From Psychrobacter cibarius (lineage in GTDB: Bacteria > Pseudomonadota > Gammaproteobacteria > Pseudomonadales > Moraxellaceae): a DNA stretch of 64,000 nt. The stretch covers positions 22,888 through 86,887 of the forward strand of contig NZ_JABASQ010000010.1 in assembly GCF_016107535.1 (NCBI RefSeq), written 5' to 3'. Below the pieces are notes generated by a model. That model had not been told where the DNA came from. It was given only the letters and a program-made list of their open reading frames with translations, and did not search any database. The position numbers were made by a program, and so were the translations under genes. Below, piece by piece: positions 40,041 through 49,078 of the stretch (position 1 is its first letter; every line of letters begins with the position of its first letter).

Positions 40041-40115
40041 TTATTTGCAATATCACTGTATGCAATGTCATTTAATACAATATCATTTAATACAATGTCA
40101 CTTTATGCCATCATT
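40041..40115. repeat. 15-bp tandem repeat (about 4.5 copies)
   Basis: Units at 40041, 40056, 40071, 40086 and 40101 follow the pattern YTTWATRCAATRTCA with growing divergence at the ends. The best pair is TTTAATACAATATCA and TTTAATACAATGTCA. It lies in the divergent region between the EVE gene and hemW, 34 bases upstream of the EVE start. Confidence 0.85.
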
Positions 40116-40298
40116 CTTCACTATTTTGCCTATAAAAGTACAGGGTTAACATGAATGTTTGTGATTGGTTTTGTTATTGATCGGCTTTTCTTTAAGATAG
40201 CCTTTTTTTTAATCACATTAGCCGTTATCCTAGCGCTACTTTCTGCTAGTGACAGCAGTCATCCATTTATGTAACCTTTTTTATAGATACCTTCGTTT

Positions 40299-41597
40299 AT
40301 GTCAAATATTACACCTGCTCATTTTTCTGATAATCTCAGCATCTCTAATAATACTGCGAGTGGGATACAGGTAAGCGCCATTCCACTGGCGCTTTATATT
40401 CATATCCCGTGGTGTGTCAAAAAATGCCCTTATTGTGATTTTAATTCGCATGAGCTGCCGATGGATATGCAGCTATCTATGTATGACGAATATGTGGATG
40501 CGCTGCTGTCAGATGCCGCCATGCAGCAGTCGTTAACCCAAGCGCGTGAAATCAGTTCGATTTTTATCGGTGGTGGTACGCCTTCACTGCTACCCATTGC
40601 GCAATACCAGCGATTGTTTACTGGCCTACGTAACATCTTTAAGTTTGCTGATGACATTGAAGTGACGATGGAAGCCAATCCGGGCACGCTTGAGCATGCG
40701 CCTTTTTTCCAATATTTAGAGGTGGGTATCAATCGTTTGTCGATAGGTGTACAAAGCTTTGCTGCTGATAAGCTCAAAACCCTTGGTCGCATACATGACC
40801 CTGCACAAGCATTGTCAGCGATTCGTGCGGCTCGCGAGGCTGGGTTTGAGCGAGTCAATGTCGATTTGATGCATGGGCTACCGCAGCAAACGATGAATGA
40901 GGCGCTGAACGATATCCAGATGGCGCATGATGCTGGGGCGACGCATATTTCTTGGTATCAATTAACGATTGAGCCCAATACTGTATTTTACCGTAGCCAG
41001 CCGATTTTGCCAGATGAGGATAACTTGGCAGATATTGAGCAGGCAGGTCAAGCGTTGTTGCAACATTTGGGCTACCGCAATTACGAAGTATCCGCGTGGG
41101 CAGGCGCGTCAGATAAAGCATGCCGTCACAATGTTAATTACTGGCAATTTGGTGACTACCTAGCGATTGGTGCGGGTGCACATGGTAAAGTAACGATTGC
41201 TCATGAAGCATCAGCATTAACAGAGAATGGCTTAAAGAATGACTTGCTAGCATATTCTGGTATTTATCGTTTTAGTAAATCACGATTGCCTAAAGATTAT
41301 GTGGATTATCAAGATAACACTGACTCTTCTGTTAAACGAAACGCACCAAAAATGGTGGGTTGGCAGGAAATTGACAGTGAGGAGTTGGTGAGTGAGTTTA
41401 TGCTGAACGCGCTACGTCTACATGATGGCGTCGCTTGGTCGATGTTTACCGCAAGGACAGGGCTGAGTTACGATGATATTGCTGTACAAGTGGTGCAATT
41501 GATTACTCAGGGATTGCTGGTAGACAATACTGAACGACTACAGCCAACGCTATTGGGTCAACGTTATCTCAATCAGATATTGCGAGCCTTCTTATAA
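40299..41597 (+). CDS. hemW: HemW-type radical SAM haem chaperone
   Basis: HemW is a radical SAM protein related to coproporphyrinogen oxidase HemN, and it transfers haem to target proteins. The cluster motif is CVKKCPYCDFNSHE (CxxxCxxC followed by DF), the HemW rather than HemN form. SIFIGGGTPSLLP, TMEANPGTLE, GINRLSIGVQSF and NVDLMHGLPQQT follow in family order. The 432 residues include an N-terminal extension of about 30 residues before ALYIHIPWC and an insert of about 30 in the C-terminal half (KSRLPKDYVDYQDNTDSSVK). It is followed by a terminator. Confidence 0.95.
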   Translation: MSNITPAHFSDNLSISNNTASGIQVSAIPLALYIHIPWCVKKCPYCDFNSHELPMDMQLSMYDEYVDALLSDAAMQQSLTQAREISSIFIGGGTPSLLPIAQYQRLFTGLRNIFKFADDIEVTMEANPGTLEHAPFFQYLEVGINRLSIGVQSFAADKLKTLGRIHDPAQALSAIRAAREAGFERVNVDLMHGLPQQTMNEALNDIQMAHDAGATHISWYQLTIEPNTVFYRSQPILPDEDNLADIEQAGQALLQHLGYRNYEVSAWAGASDKACRHNVNYWQFGDYLAIGAGAHGKVTIAHEASALTENGLKNDLLAYSGIYRFSKSRLPKDYVDYQDNTDSSVKRNAPKMVGWQEIDSEELVSEFMLNALRLHDGVAWSMFTARTGLSYDDIAVQVVQLITQGLLVDNTERLQPTLLGQRYLNQILRAFL

Positions 41598-41657
41598 TTG
41601 GAGATATTCACTGTTCTTTAATGTCAGTCTTTACTATCGAAAAATAAAGTTATAAAA

Positions 41658-41687
41658 AAAGGCTTATCACATAAATGATAAGCCTTT
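41658..41687. terminator. Terminator between hemW and the entericidin-like gene
   Basis: AAAGGCTTATCA and TGATAAGCCTTT form a perfect 12-bp stem around a 6-nt loop. An A-run precedes it, so it may serve the minus-strand gene better than hemW. Confidence 0.75.
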
Positions 41688-41710
41688 CAAATACGCAAAA
41701 AAATCAATAC

Positions 41711-41851
41711 TTAGATTTTATTTTGTACGTCTTGTGCGCCGCCAGTAACAGCTTCGCCAGCGCTTGATACGTCTTGGCCCAAACCTTTAAAAGTGTTGCA
41801 ACCAGTTAGAACAAACATAGCAGTTAAAGATGCGATGATTAATTTTTTCAT
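41711..41851 (-). CDS. Entericidin A/B-like small lipoprotein, 46 residues
   Basis: Read on the minus strand from ATG 41851, which has GAGGA 7 nt upstream. The product begins MKKLIIASLTAMFVLTGCNT, a lipoprotein signal with lipobox LTGC, then FKGLGQDVSSAGEAVTGGAQ and ends in DVQNKI. The short amphipathic G/A-rich mature part with GxGxDV is the entericidin (EcnA/EcnB) pattern: small outer-membrane-associated lipoproteins linked to bacteriolysis and stress in enterobacteria. Function here is inferred from the family only. No paired second entericidin gene is seen. Confidence 0.88.
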   Translation of the reverse strand: MKKLIIASLTAMFVLTGCNTFKGLGQDVSSAGEAVTGGAQDVQNKI

Positions 41852-42153
41852 AATAGAATCCTCAAAAATGGGTCGTTATAAATAATAACAGTGATGCTAA
41901 GCATTAGGCTTGAGCCTCACTGAGGGGTTATTGGATAAGATAATAATTGATAAATACTATCTCGATATCCGTTAGAGACATCATAGTGAAAGTTAAAAAC
42001 TGTGCAAAGTATCAAAATGTAATTATTGGCAGTAAACTGTAACTTTTAATTACCTTTTGCTCAGAAATTCAAATAACCATCATTTTAGTAGAGTCTGTCC
42101 ACGTTATCTCGGATCGACGATAATACGCAGATTTGACGACTTAAGGAGTCGAT
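41852..42153. other. Divergent region entericidin-like / trmL
   Basis: About 300 AT-rich bases with no supported gene. They must hold promoters for the entericidin-like gene and trmL. I see no distinct operator or hairpin. Confidence 0.45.
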
Positions 42154-42726
42154 ATGACCACTCATATTGTGTTGGTAGCGCCAAAAATGCCTAGTAACAC
42201 GGGCAATATTATCCGCTTATGTGCCAACACGGGCGCGCAGCTACACTTGGTCAGGCCATTAGGGTTTGAGCTTGATGATAAAAAGCTACGGCGTGCAGGT
42301 TTGGATTACCATGAATACGCGCACCTACAAGTACATGATGATTGGGCAGCAGCAAAACTGGCGCTACAGGCAGCGGATTGTCATATTGTCACAGCATTGA
42401 CCACCAAACTGAGCAAGCCTTTTTATGACTATGACTTTGGTGGGCAACAGATGGCTGCCGAATCTGATCGTGCTTTGATGCCTGAGCAGATACCTAATGT
42501 CGCCTTAGTATTTGGCTCTGAAACAGCAGGTTTGGCAGATGATATTCGTGAAGATATCGGCGCTGATCACTGGCTGCGATTGCCTATGCTGGCTGATTCA
42601 CGCAGTTTAAACTTATCGAATAGTGTGGCGATATGTCTGTATGAGGTCTGGCGTCAGCAAGGTTTTACTGGCGATGAAGGTCGTAGTATCGGTTATGAAA
42701 CCTTAACGGTATATGACCCAAAATAG
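42154..42726 (+). CDS. trmL: tRNA (cytidine/uridine-34 2'-O)-methyltransferase TrmL
   Basis: TrmL is a SPOUT methyltransferase that 2'-O-methylates the wobble base of two tRNA-Leu species. The 190-residue protein opens with HIVLVAPKMPSNTGNIIRLC and LHLVRPLGFELDDKKLRRAG, the family N terminus. The SAM knot is formed by NVALVFGSETAGLADDIRED and LPMLADSRSLNLSNSVAICL. It is about 30 residues longer than E. coli TrmL, mostly in loops and the C terminus. It has a GGAG site 8 nt before ATG 42154 and converges on the tus operon. Confidence 0.96.
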   Translation: MTTHIVLVAPKMPSNTGNIIRLCANTGAQLHLVRPLGFELDDKKLRRAGLDYHEYAHLQVHDDWAAAKLALQAADCHIVTALTTKLSKPFYDYDFGGQQMAAESDRALMPEQIPNVALVFGSETAGLADDIREDIGADHWLRLPMLADSRSLNLSNSVAICLYEVWRQQGFTGDEGRSIGYETLTVYDPK

Positions 42727-42818
42727 CCATGCATTTTTTACTGATTGCAGGCAATGATCCAACATTTAGGTATTCATCGCCATTCATAACCCCTTATCAA
42801 TCATATATGCCATATATC

Positions 42819-43175
42819 TTATAAACAGTTGGGTGGTTTGGGCAGACCGGCAAGGCGATTGACATGGCGGGCAACCAAGCCAGTGTTGAATAACTGCTGT
42901 AGTTTCTGATTGCTGATATCATGCTCTGGCAAGGTTTTCTGTAACCATTTAATCAGTGGGCGCGTGGCTGGTGCGTGATTAAACTGAGTAAAAAATGCCC
43001 GTACCTGTTGTAAAATTTGTAAATGCTCAGTTTCTAGATGCACCTCTAGAGTGTCGGCCAATTGCTGAGCGATATCAGGGGTCCAGATATTATGGTCACA
43101 TAAATGACCGTCTTGATCCAATTCAACGTTGATTGCCGCTGTTATATCGTGATTAATCGTATTATCGTTATTCAT
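42819..43175 (-). CDS. tusE: TusE/DsrC-like sulfur-relay protein
   Basis: TusE accepts persulfide sulfur from TusD and hands it to MnmA for tRNA 2-thiolation. The 118-residue protein has the DsrC fold sequence (LADTLEVHLETEHLQILQQV, NHAPATRPLIKWLQKTLPEH) and ends GLPKPPNCL, with the conserved reactive cysteine as penultimate residue. The second cysteine found in dissimilatory DsrC is absent, which fits the TusE role. It overlaps tusB by 4 nt and is the last gene of the tusDCBE operon. Confidence 0.9.
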   Translation of the reverse strand: MNNDNTINHDITAAINVELDQDGHLCDHNIWTPDIAQQLADTLEVHLETEHLQILQQVRAFFTQFNHAPATRPLIKWLQKTLPEHDISNQKLQQLFNTGLVARHVNRLAGLPKPPNCL

Positions 43176-43531
43176 AGGGCGATGGTCACTACTTTATCAA
43201 ACCCCGCATTATTAGCATTGGTATTACTAAAATTGGTACTCTGAGTTAGATTGACCCATTCTTCATCGGTTAACAGCCCACTCAACTTGGTCTCTAGATT
43301 GAGCTTCGCACTGGTATTGGTACTCAGCTGCGCCACATCATCGGCTAAGGCATAAATATTTGCGATGCCTTGTATTTCACTGTCACTCAAATAGGCATCA
43401 AGCCAACTGATAAAAGCCACGGTGCTACCGAGCAAGAGAATACTGTCACCGGTGCGCCATGTCCGTGACATCTCATCGACACTGCGCCTGAGCGTATCCA
43501 TTGTGCTGTGTATTTGATATAAAGTTGCCAT
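43172..43531 (-). CDS. tusB: TusB/DsrH-family protein
   Basis: A 119-residue protein matching TusB by pattern: MATLYQIHSTMDTLRR, then GDSILLLGSTVAFISW, IYALADDVAQL and LLTDEEWVNLTQSTNF. It forms the TusBCD hexamer that passes sulfur from TusA to TusE. At 119 residues it is longer than E. coli TusB (95), with an N/T-rich tail (NFSNTNANNAGFDKVVTIAL). It overlaps tusE by 4 nt. Identity is low and rests partly on operon position. Confidence 0.82.
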   Translation of the reverse strand: MATLYQIHSTMDTLRRSVDEMSRTWRTGDSILLLGSTVAFISWLDAYLSDSEIQGIANIYALADDVAQLSTNTSAKLNLETKLSGLLTDEEWVNLTQSTNFSNTNANNAGFDKVVTIAL

Positions 43532-43562
43532 AACAGTGTCCGATTCGTTGCTAGATTTAGGA

Positions 43563-43613
43563 TAAGGCGTGTCCTCATTCTCATCTTTATTTTTAAAATG
43601 AGGACACGCCCTA
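43563..43613. repeat. 51-bp palindromic repeat inside the tus operon
   Basis: The left arm TAAGGCGTGTCCTCATT (43563-43579) and right arm AATGAGGACACGCCCTA (43597-43613) are inverted copies with one mismatch around a 17-nt AT-rich loop. The ends match those of the 173-bp element at 54578-54750. It sits in the 114-base gap between tusC and tusB and would form a strong hairpin in the operon mRNA. Confidence 0.85.
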
Positions 43614-43645
43614 GTATTTAAAGTATTACAAATAAAATGGCGAGG

Positions 43646-43969
43646 TTAAAAGCGTAGTATTTGCTCAAAATCTGAAGCGTTCACCACTTCAGGTATCAAT
43701 GTCAATTGTGAAGCCAAATCAATAGGCAGCATACCCGTGACCCACCCGCTAAAGACATCGTCAGGTAGCCAAGCGGCTGGCATGTCATATAGCTCAAGCG
43801 ACTGAATCATGCCATGCAAACGCGACGCAGGCTGCATCAACAAGCCAAAAACAGGCGCATCCAAATACAGCTGTACTTCATGACCAAAGGTCGCTAGCGT
43901 TAATGCAAGCGCACAGCCTTCATAACTCGCCATTTCAGTCGGCGTGAGCAGCTGAATTAATAATTTCAT
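43646..43969 (-). CDS. tusC: TusC/DsrF-family protein
   Basis: A 107-residue protein of the DsrE/F fold: MKLLIQLLTPTEMASYEGCA, ALALTLATFGHEVQLYLDAP, then a short C-terminal half (YDMPAAWLPDDVFSGWVTGM). It is the expected third component of the TusBCD complex. Assignment relies on the fold pattern plus position between tusD and tusB. It is separated from tusB by the palindromic repeat, which may affect relative expression. Confidence 0.8.
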   Translation of the reverse strand: MKLLIQLLTPTEMASYEGCALALTLATFGHEVQLYLDAPVFGLLMQPASRLHGMIQSLELYDMPAAWLPDDVFSGWVTGMLPIDLASQLTLIPEVVNASDFEQILRF

Positions 43970-44040
43970 GGTTAATTCCTAATTTAATTGGTCGCTGACA
44001 ACTATTATCATAAAATATAATTTGTCTACACGGCAAGTCA

Positions 44041-44472
44041 TCAAAACTGCATCAAACGACAGTCGCCTTGCATCATCATCGCAAGCTCACTCAGTCCGAC
44101 CAGTGAAAAGCCGGTGGCAAGGTTGTCACCATTAAGTTGATGGCGTTTGCTGTTATCCGTGTCGCTAATGCCGCGACTGAGTGCAGTACTGACACAGACA
44201 GGCAGCGCTAACTGGAACTGCTCAGCGAGCGTTTGCCACTCTTTGGTCAAATTAATTTGATCCGCCGACTGCCAGCGTAAACCATTGGCCGTATGCGCCG
44301 CATCGCCATAAAAAAATACGTTTAAGGTGACATTATCTAAGGTGGCATTGTCATTGGTATCTTTATTATTGGCGGCATTTGTCAGGTAAGCGCGTGCATA
44401 ACGTAGCGCTAAATGGGCAAGTGGGTGGCTAGGATCAGCAGTAATCAGAAGCAATGGGGTCATGGTGGTCAT
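44041..44472 (-). CDS. tusD: TusD/DsrE-family sulfurtransferase
   Basis: TusD carries the reactive cysteine of the TusBCD complex. Here it probably lies in LALPVCVSTALSRGISDTDN, which aligns with the E. coli TusD segment around its active cysteine. PLLLITADPSHPLAHLALRY at the start and NLATGFSLVGLSELAMMMQG near the end are also family-like. An insert rich in Asn, Asp and Thr (TNAANNKDTNDNATLDNV) lengthens it to 143 residues. ATG 44472 has an AAAAGAG site upstream; TTG 44487 and ATG 44463 are alternatives. It is the first gene of the operon and diverges from glnE. Confidence 0.87.
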   Translation of the reverse strand: MTTMTPLLLITADPSHPLAHLALRYARAYLTNAANNKDTNDNATLDNVTLNVFFYGDAAHTANGLRWQSADQINLTKEWQTLAEQFQLALPVCVSTALSRGISDTDNSKRHQLNGDNLATGFSLVGLSELAMMMQGDCRLMQF

Positions 44473-44688
44473 AAGAGCTCTTTTCAATCATCTGCGCTAA
44501 AGTTGTTTATGCTACCATAAAGTGCTCAAAAGCAAATAGGGTCACTGTCATTAAACGTAGTTTTATATTAAATACTGACATATTGCGTATCGTTAGTTGA
44601 TGCTGTGACTGCTTCGTAAGAAAAAACGATAAACTTATGCGCTAAGTTCACGTAGTCTTATCACTCTATGCAAGGAGTTATGTTCCCT

Positions 44689-47568
44689 ATGTCACCCGCT
44701 ATGCCTTCACGTGCGACCCATGGTACAGATTGTCAGTATACAGCCGAACAGCTGCAAATATTGCAGACGGCAAGCGAGTTCGCTTATCAGATTTGGGAGA
44801 GTCGAACGGTTTCATGCCAAACGTTTTTACGTAGCTACCCGTTAGATCGAACCTTAACTCGGCAGCAAATCGATGATTTGATTCAAGATTATACGTTAGA
44901 TGATAATTACCAACTTGCTGATGAAGTGAAGGTGATGAGTGGCCTGCGTCATCTACGTACACTGCTGATGATGCGCTGGATTTGGCAAGATGCCTTACAA
45001 CTGATAGCACTTGAGCAATTGACCGACGAGCTGTCTGAGTTTGCAGATGGTTGTATCTCATTTGCCAAAGATTATACCTACCAGCATTTGATTAAACAGT
45101 ACGGCGAACCGACTTTTATCAATGCTAAAGGTAACGTGCAAATTGATGATATGGCGATTATGGCGATGGGTAAGCTTGGCGCTCATGAGCTGAACCTATC
45201 GAGTGATATCGACCTTATCTTTGTTCATCAGGCTCGCGGTGTAACCAGCGGTGATAAATCAAAAGGCATGCGCAGCATAGATAATAAGCGGTTTATGACA
45301 AGGCTTGGTCAAGGTATTATTAAATTATTGGATCAAAAGACGGCTGATGGTTTTGTCTTTCGGGTCGATATGCGTTTGCGCCCTTGGGGTGACGGTAGTG
45401 ATTTGGCTATTCATTTATCCGCATTACAGAAGTACTTCTCTCAACATGGACGTGCATGGGAGCGTTTTGCATGGCTAAAAGCACGAGTAGTCGGGCAGCT
45501 AGAACAGCCGTTTTATGATGAGATACAAGCGCTCATCAAGCCCTTTGTTTTCCGTTATTACGTGGATTATAGTGCTTTTTCAGCGCTCAGGGAGATGAAA
45601 TCCCTTATTCAAAACCAAGTCGCTCAGCGGGAGGATTTGGATAACATCAAGCTGGGTGCTGGTGGTATCAGAGACATTGAATTTATTGTGCAGGCCTTTC
45701 AGTTGATTTATGGTGGCAGGCATCCTCAATTACAGGTGAAATCTTGTTTACAAGCGATGCAGGTATTACATAAGCTTGAGTATTTAGAGAGGACTACTTA
45801 TCAAGAGCTCCAAGCCGCGTATCGTTTTTTACGTCGGCTTGAACACGCCATTCAAGCGATTAATGATCAACAGACTCAGCGCCTGCCACATGATCCGCAG
45901 TGGCAGTATAACTTGGCGGTTACCCTTGGGTTTGACGAGTGGAACGCACTGTTAGATACCCTCAACCACCACCGAGACAATGTCAATGTTCCCTTTGAGC
46001 GTATGGTGACCGAACGTCAGGTACCGGATCATGAAGACACAGATCTTGAGCCCGAACATCTTGATGAACAGATTGCACGATTGAATGATGTGCTCACGGC
46101 AGAAAATCGAGTGCTATTACAAGATTTTTGGCAGTCAAAGATGGTCGCTAACTTAAGCGATGAGGCTCGCGAGCGGTTGGATGACGCTTATCCTGTGATT
46201 ATCCATGCGTTACTCGCTCATCAAGAGCAGCAGCAATTGGCCAATACCGCTTTGCCGCGTCTCATTACATTGCTCGAAGCGATTTGCCGTCGTTCTATCT
46301 ATTTGGTGATGATTGCAGAAAATCCCAATGCGACAATTGAGCTGATACCCATGCTGTCGGCCAGTCCTTGGATTGCCAAAGAGTTGGCACATTATCCTGT
46401 GCTTTTAGATACTTTTTTACAGCAGCGCTATCGCCACTTGCCGGACAAGCCTGAGTTGCGTGATATTTTGCGTCAACAACTATTGCGCGTAGAGCCTAAT
46501 GACGAAGAAGAGCTGCTCAGCGTATTAAGACTATTTAAGAAGAACCAAGTGTTGGCGGTCGCCGCCAGTGATGTATTGGCTGAGCGTCCGATTATGAAGG
46601 TGTCGGATTCTCTCACTTATATCGCAGCGGTAGTACTAGAAGCCGCATTAGAACGGGCTTTTGCAGAAATTGTCAAACGCTACGGCTATCCTATTGGTCA
46701 AGATGGCGATCCAGTGACCGAGGCAGACTGCGGTTTTGCCATTATTGGTTATGGCAAGCTTGGCGGACTGGAGTTGTCGTATTCTTCAGATTTGGATCTG
46801 GTGTTTTTACACAAGATAAAAGAGCAGGGCATGACCACGGGTGAAAAATCAGTCAGCGGTATGAAGTTTGCTGCCCGTTTGGTACAAAAGCTGATGAACT
46901 ATCTCAATACCCAAACTCGAGATGGCCGCGCTTATGAGATTGATATGCGTTTGCGCCCTTCAGGTAATGCTGGCATGATGGTGGTGTCTTGTCATGCTTT
47001 TGAAACCTATCAGCTAGAAAAGGCATGGTCGTGGGAGCATCAAGCCTTGGTACGGGCGCGAGCGATTTGCGGTGATAAACGAGTGACGGCACGCTTTTGT
47101 GATATTCGCCGAGACGTATTATCATTACCGCGCACGATAGAGCAGGTGCGTACAGAAGTCACCAGTATGCGTATTAAGATGCAAAAACATCTGGGCACCA
47201 GTCAATGGCAACAACAAGCAGGTAAGTTTCATCTTAAACAAGATGCAGGTGGGATCATTGACATTGAATTCTTAGCGCAATTTGCAGTATTGGCTTATTC
47301 GCATGAGCATCCGAGCCTGACCAAATGGAGCGACAACGTTCGTATTTTTGAAGAAGTGGCATCACTGGGTATTTGGGAGGAGCAAGTTTGCCAAGATTTA
47401 ACGGATGCTTACCTCAGAATTCGTGCTGCTACTCATCAATTGGCACTATCAGAGCAATCGCTATTGGTGGATGAGTCACTGTGGAAAGAAACACGAGCAT
47501 TAGTACAAGCGCAATGGCAACATTTGATGGGTGTTAATTTGGCAGATGACGATTCGCCTCATTCTTAA
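44689..47568 (+). CDS. glnE: Bifunctional glutamine synthetase adenylyltransferase/deadenylase
   Basis: GlnE switches glutamine synthetase off by adenylylation and on by removing AMP, in response to PII. Both nucleotidyltransferase halves are visible. The N-terminal one has MGKLGAHELNLSSDIDLIFV near residue 171, and the C-terminal one has GYGKLGGLELSYSSDLDLVF near 699. DMRLRPWGDGSDLA, DMRLRPSGNAGMM, GAGGIRDIEFIVQAFQLIYG and DAGGIIDIEFLAQFAV show the repeated architecture. I choose ATG 44689 (959 residues) because AAGGAG at 44672-44677 is 11 nt upstream. ATG 44668 and ATG 44680 are in frame but lie before or too close to that site. Confidence 0.97.
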   Translation: MSPAMPSRATHGTDCQYTAEQLQILQTASEFAYQIWESRTVSCQTFLRSYPLDRTLTRQQIDDLIQDYTLDDNYQLADEVKVMSGLRHLRTLLMMRWIWQDALQLIALEQLTDELSEFADGCISFAKDYTYQHLIKQYGEPTFINAKGNVQIDDMAIMAMGKLGAHELNLSSDIDLIFVHQARGVTSGDKSKGMRSIDNKRFMTRLGQGIIKLLDQKTADGFVFRVDMRLRPWGDGSDLAIHLSALQKYFSQHGRAWERFAWLKARVVGQLEQPFYDEIQALIKPFVFRYYVDYSAFSALREMKSLIQNQVAQREDLDNIKLGAGGIRDIEFIVQAFQLIYGGRHPQLQVKSCLQAMQVLHKLEYLERTTYQELQAAYRFLRRLEHAIQAINDQQTQRLPHDPQWQYNLAVTLGFDEWNALLDTLNHHRDNVNVPFERMVTERQVPDHEDTDLEPEHLDEQIARLNDVLTAENRVLLQDFWQSKMVANLSDEARERLDDAYPVIIHALLAHQEQQQLANTALPRLITLLEAICRRSIYLVMIAENPNATIELIPMLSASPWIAKELAHYPVLLDTFLQQRYRHLPDKPELRDILRQQLLRVEPNDEEELLSVLRLFKKNQVLAVAASDVLAERPIMKVSDSLTYIAAVVLEAALERAFAEIVKRYGYPIGQDGDPVTEADCGFAIIGYGKLGGLELSYSSDLDLVFLHKIKEQGMTTGEKSVSGMKFAARLVQKLMNYLNTQTRDGRAYEIDMRLRPSGNAGMMVVSCHAFETYQLEKAWSWEHQALVRARAICGDKRVTARFCDIRRDVLSLPRTIEQVRTEVTSMRIKMQKHLGTSQWQQQAGKFHLKQDAGGIIDIEFLAQFAVLAYSHEHPSLTKWSDNVRIFEEVASLGIWEEQVCQDLTDAYLRIRAATHQLALSEQSLLVDESLWKETRALVQAQWQHLMGVNLADDDSPHS

Positions 47569-47641
47569 GAAGGTTTTTGCTTATAAATAATAGCCTGTGA
47601 TACTCAAAATAAAAGATTTCATTTGCTAGCACCGCCAGTGA

Positions 47642-47647
47642 TATAAT
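47642..47647 (+). promoter_or_regulatory. Candidate -10 box upstream of ilvE
   Basis: A perfect TATAAT lies about 205 bases before ilvE and 74 bases after the glnE stop. No well-spaced consensus -35 is seen, so support is partial. Confidence 0.3.
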
Positions 47648-47851
47648 CGGCGACACATTACGATAAAGCTGTCAGTTGTTGGTTGTTTCTTAGTAAGGAT
47701 AATACTATATTTTAGCAATAAAATTTGACGCTGCGGTGTTATCATATGATGTTGATAAATATGATTAAACAAAACCTCTAGTCGAAGCATTTATACGTGC
47801 GTCGACTATACCTAAAAAAATAGCCGTTAGTGCTAACATAAGGATTATAAA

Positions 47852-48781
47852 ATGAATATGGCAACACAAGATGGTAAGCTTTGGATGAATGGCACAATGA
47901 TTGAGCAGCCAGATGCCAAAGTCCATGTGCTGACGCATAGCTTGCATTATGGCATGGCTGTGTTTGAAGGTGTGCGCGCGTACCAAACTGCTGACAATCG
48001 CACCGCTATTTTTCGTCTGAAAGAACACACAGAGCGTCTGTTAGGCTCTGCAAAAATCTTTCAAATGAATGTACCGTTTGATGCAGCGACTCTGGAGCAG
48101 GCGCACAAAGATGTGGTCAAGCAAAACAACTTGGCAGAAGCCTATATTCGTCCGCTCATTTGGGTCGGTGCAGAAAAGCTTGGTTTATCGTCACGTGATA
48201 ATAGTATCAATGCGATGGTTGCTGCTTGGCATTGGGGCGCTTATCTGGGTGAAGAGGGTATCAAGAACGGCATCCGTGTAAAAACCTCTTCATTTACTCA
48301 TCATATGACCAATGTGACCATGTGTAAGGCAAAAGCCTCGAGCAACTATCCAGTGTCCATCATGGCAAACCAAGAAGTCACTCGTAATGGCTATGACGAA
48401 GCTATCTTGATGGATCCGCAGGGTTACGTTTGCCAAGGTGCAGGCGAAAACTTATTCTTAGTAAAAGATGGTGTATTGCATACACCGGACTTAGCAGGTG
48501 GTGCACTTGACGGAATCACGCGTCGTACTATCATTCAATTTGCCGATGATCTAGGCATCAAAGTCGTTGAACGCCGTATCACTCGTGATGAGTTTTATTT
48601 GGCGGATGAGATATTCATGACGGGTACGGCGGCTGAAGTCACACCTATTCGTGAATATGATGACCGTACTATCGGCAATGGTGGACGTGGACCTTTGACT
48701 GAGCAGCTACAAACCTTGTACTTTGATGTAGTACATGGTCGCAATGAGCAATATATGGATTGGTTAAGTTTTATTGATTAA
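47852..48781 (+). CDS. ilvE: Branched-chain amino acid aminotransferase
   Basis: IlvE is a PLP enzyme making the last step to leucine, isoleucine and valine. The 309-residue protein has THSLHYGMAVFEGVRAYQTA, the PLP lysine in TMCKAKASSNYPVSIMANQE (about residue 161), and the cofactor-phosphate region CQGAGENLFLVKDGVLHTPD. GALDGITRRTIIQFADDLGI and MTGTAAEVTPIREYDDRTIG complete the fold IV pattern. It works with leuA in this window, although the two are 15 kb apart. A perfect terminator follows, isolating it from the glycosyltransferase cluster. Confidence 0.97.
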   Translation: MNMATQDGKLWMNGTMIEQPDAKVHVLTHSLHYGMAVFEGVRAYQTADNRTAIFRLKEHTERLLGSAKIFQMNVPFDAATLEQAHKDVVKQNNLAEAYIRPLIWVGAEKLGLSSRDNSINAMVAAWHWGAYLGEEGIKNGIRVKTSSFTHHMTNVTMCKAKASSNYPVSIMANQEVTRNGYDEAILMDPQGYVCQGAGENLFLVKDGVLHTPDLAGGALDGITRRTIIQFADDLGIKVVERRITRDEFYLADEIFMTGTAAEVTPIREYDDRTIGNGGRGPLTEQLQTLYFDVVHGRNEQYMDWLSFID

Positions 48782-48806
48782 TATTTAGAATTATGTTGTA
48801 TGAGAT

Positions 48807-48842
48807 AAAAAAGCTAAGACTGTTTTAAGTCTTAGCTTTTTT
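48807..48842 (+). terminator. Terminator after ilvE
   Basis: The perfect 15-bp stem AAAAAAGCTAAGACT/AGTCTTAGCTTTTTT surrounds a 6-nt loop. Confidence 0.9.
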
Positions 48843-49078
48843 GTTGAGTGGTATTAATCGGTATTCTAAAGTAAAGTTCATACACTATAACTATACGCTC
48901 GCACATAATTTATGGATGCGGTATCATAACGTCGCTTAGTTTCAAGCTATATCTAGCTATGGTGTCCATCTACAAACACGGCTGCTTAGCATATCGATTC
49001 TTAAAGCAGGTGCGTTCAAATTGAGAGCGTCACAAAACATTATTTTTAGCTAAGTCTGGCTTTACTTTGAATAGATTA

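Noticed and set aside
40041..40115. Possible CRISPR array
   Set aside because: The 15-bp units are directly adjacent with no spacers, and no cas genes are present.
39951..40154. A plus-strand frame with 5-residue repeats (SFNTM type)
   Set aside because: The repeats are the translation of the 15-bp DNA minisatellite, and the frame begins inside the EVE gene on the opposite strand.
40430..40858. A 142-codon minus-strand open frame within hemW
   Set aside because: It is antisense to a well-conserved coding sequence, Ser/Cys-rich, and has no start context.
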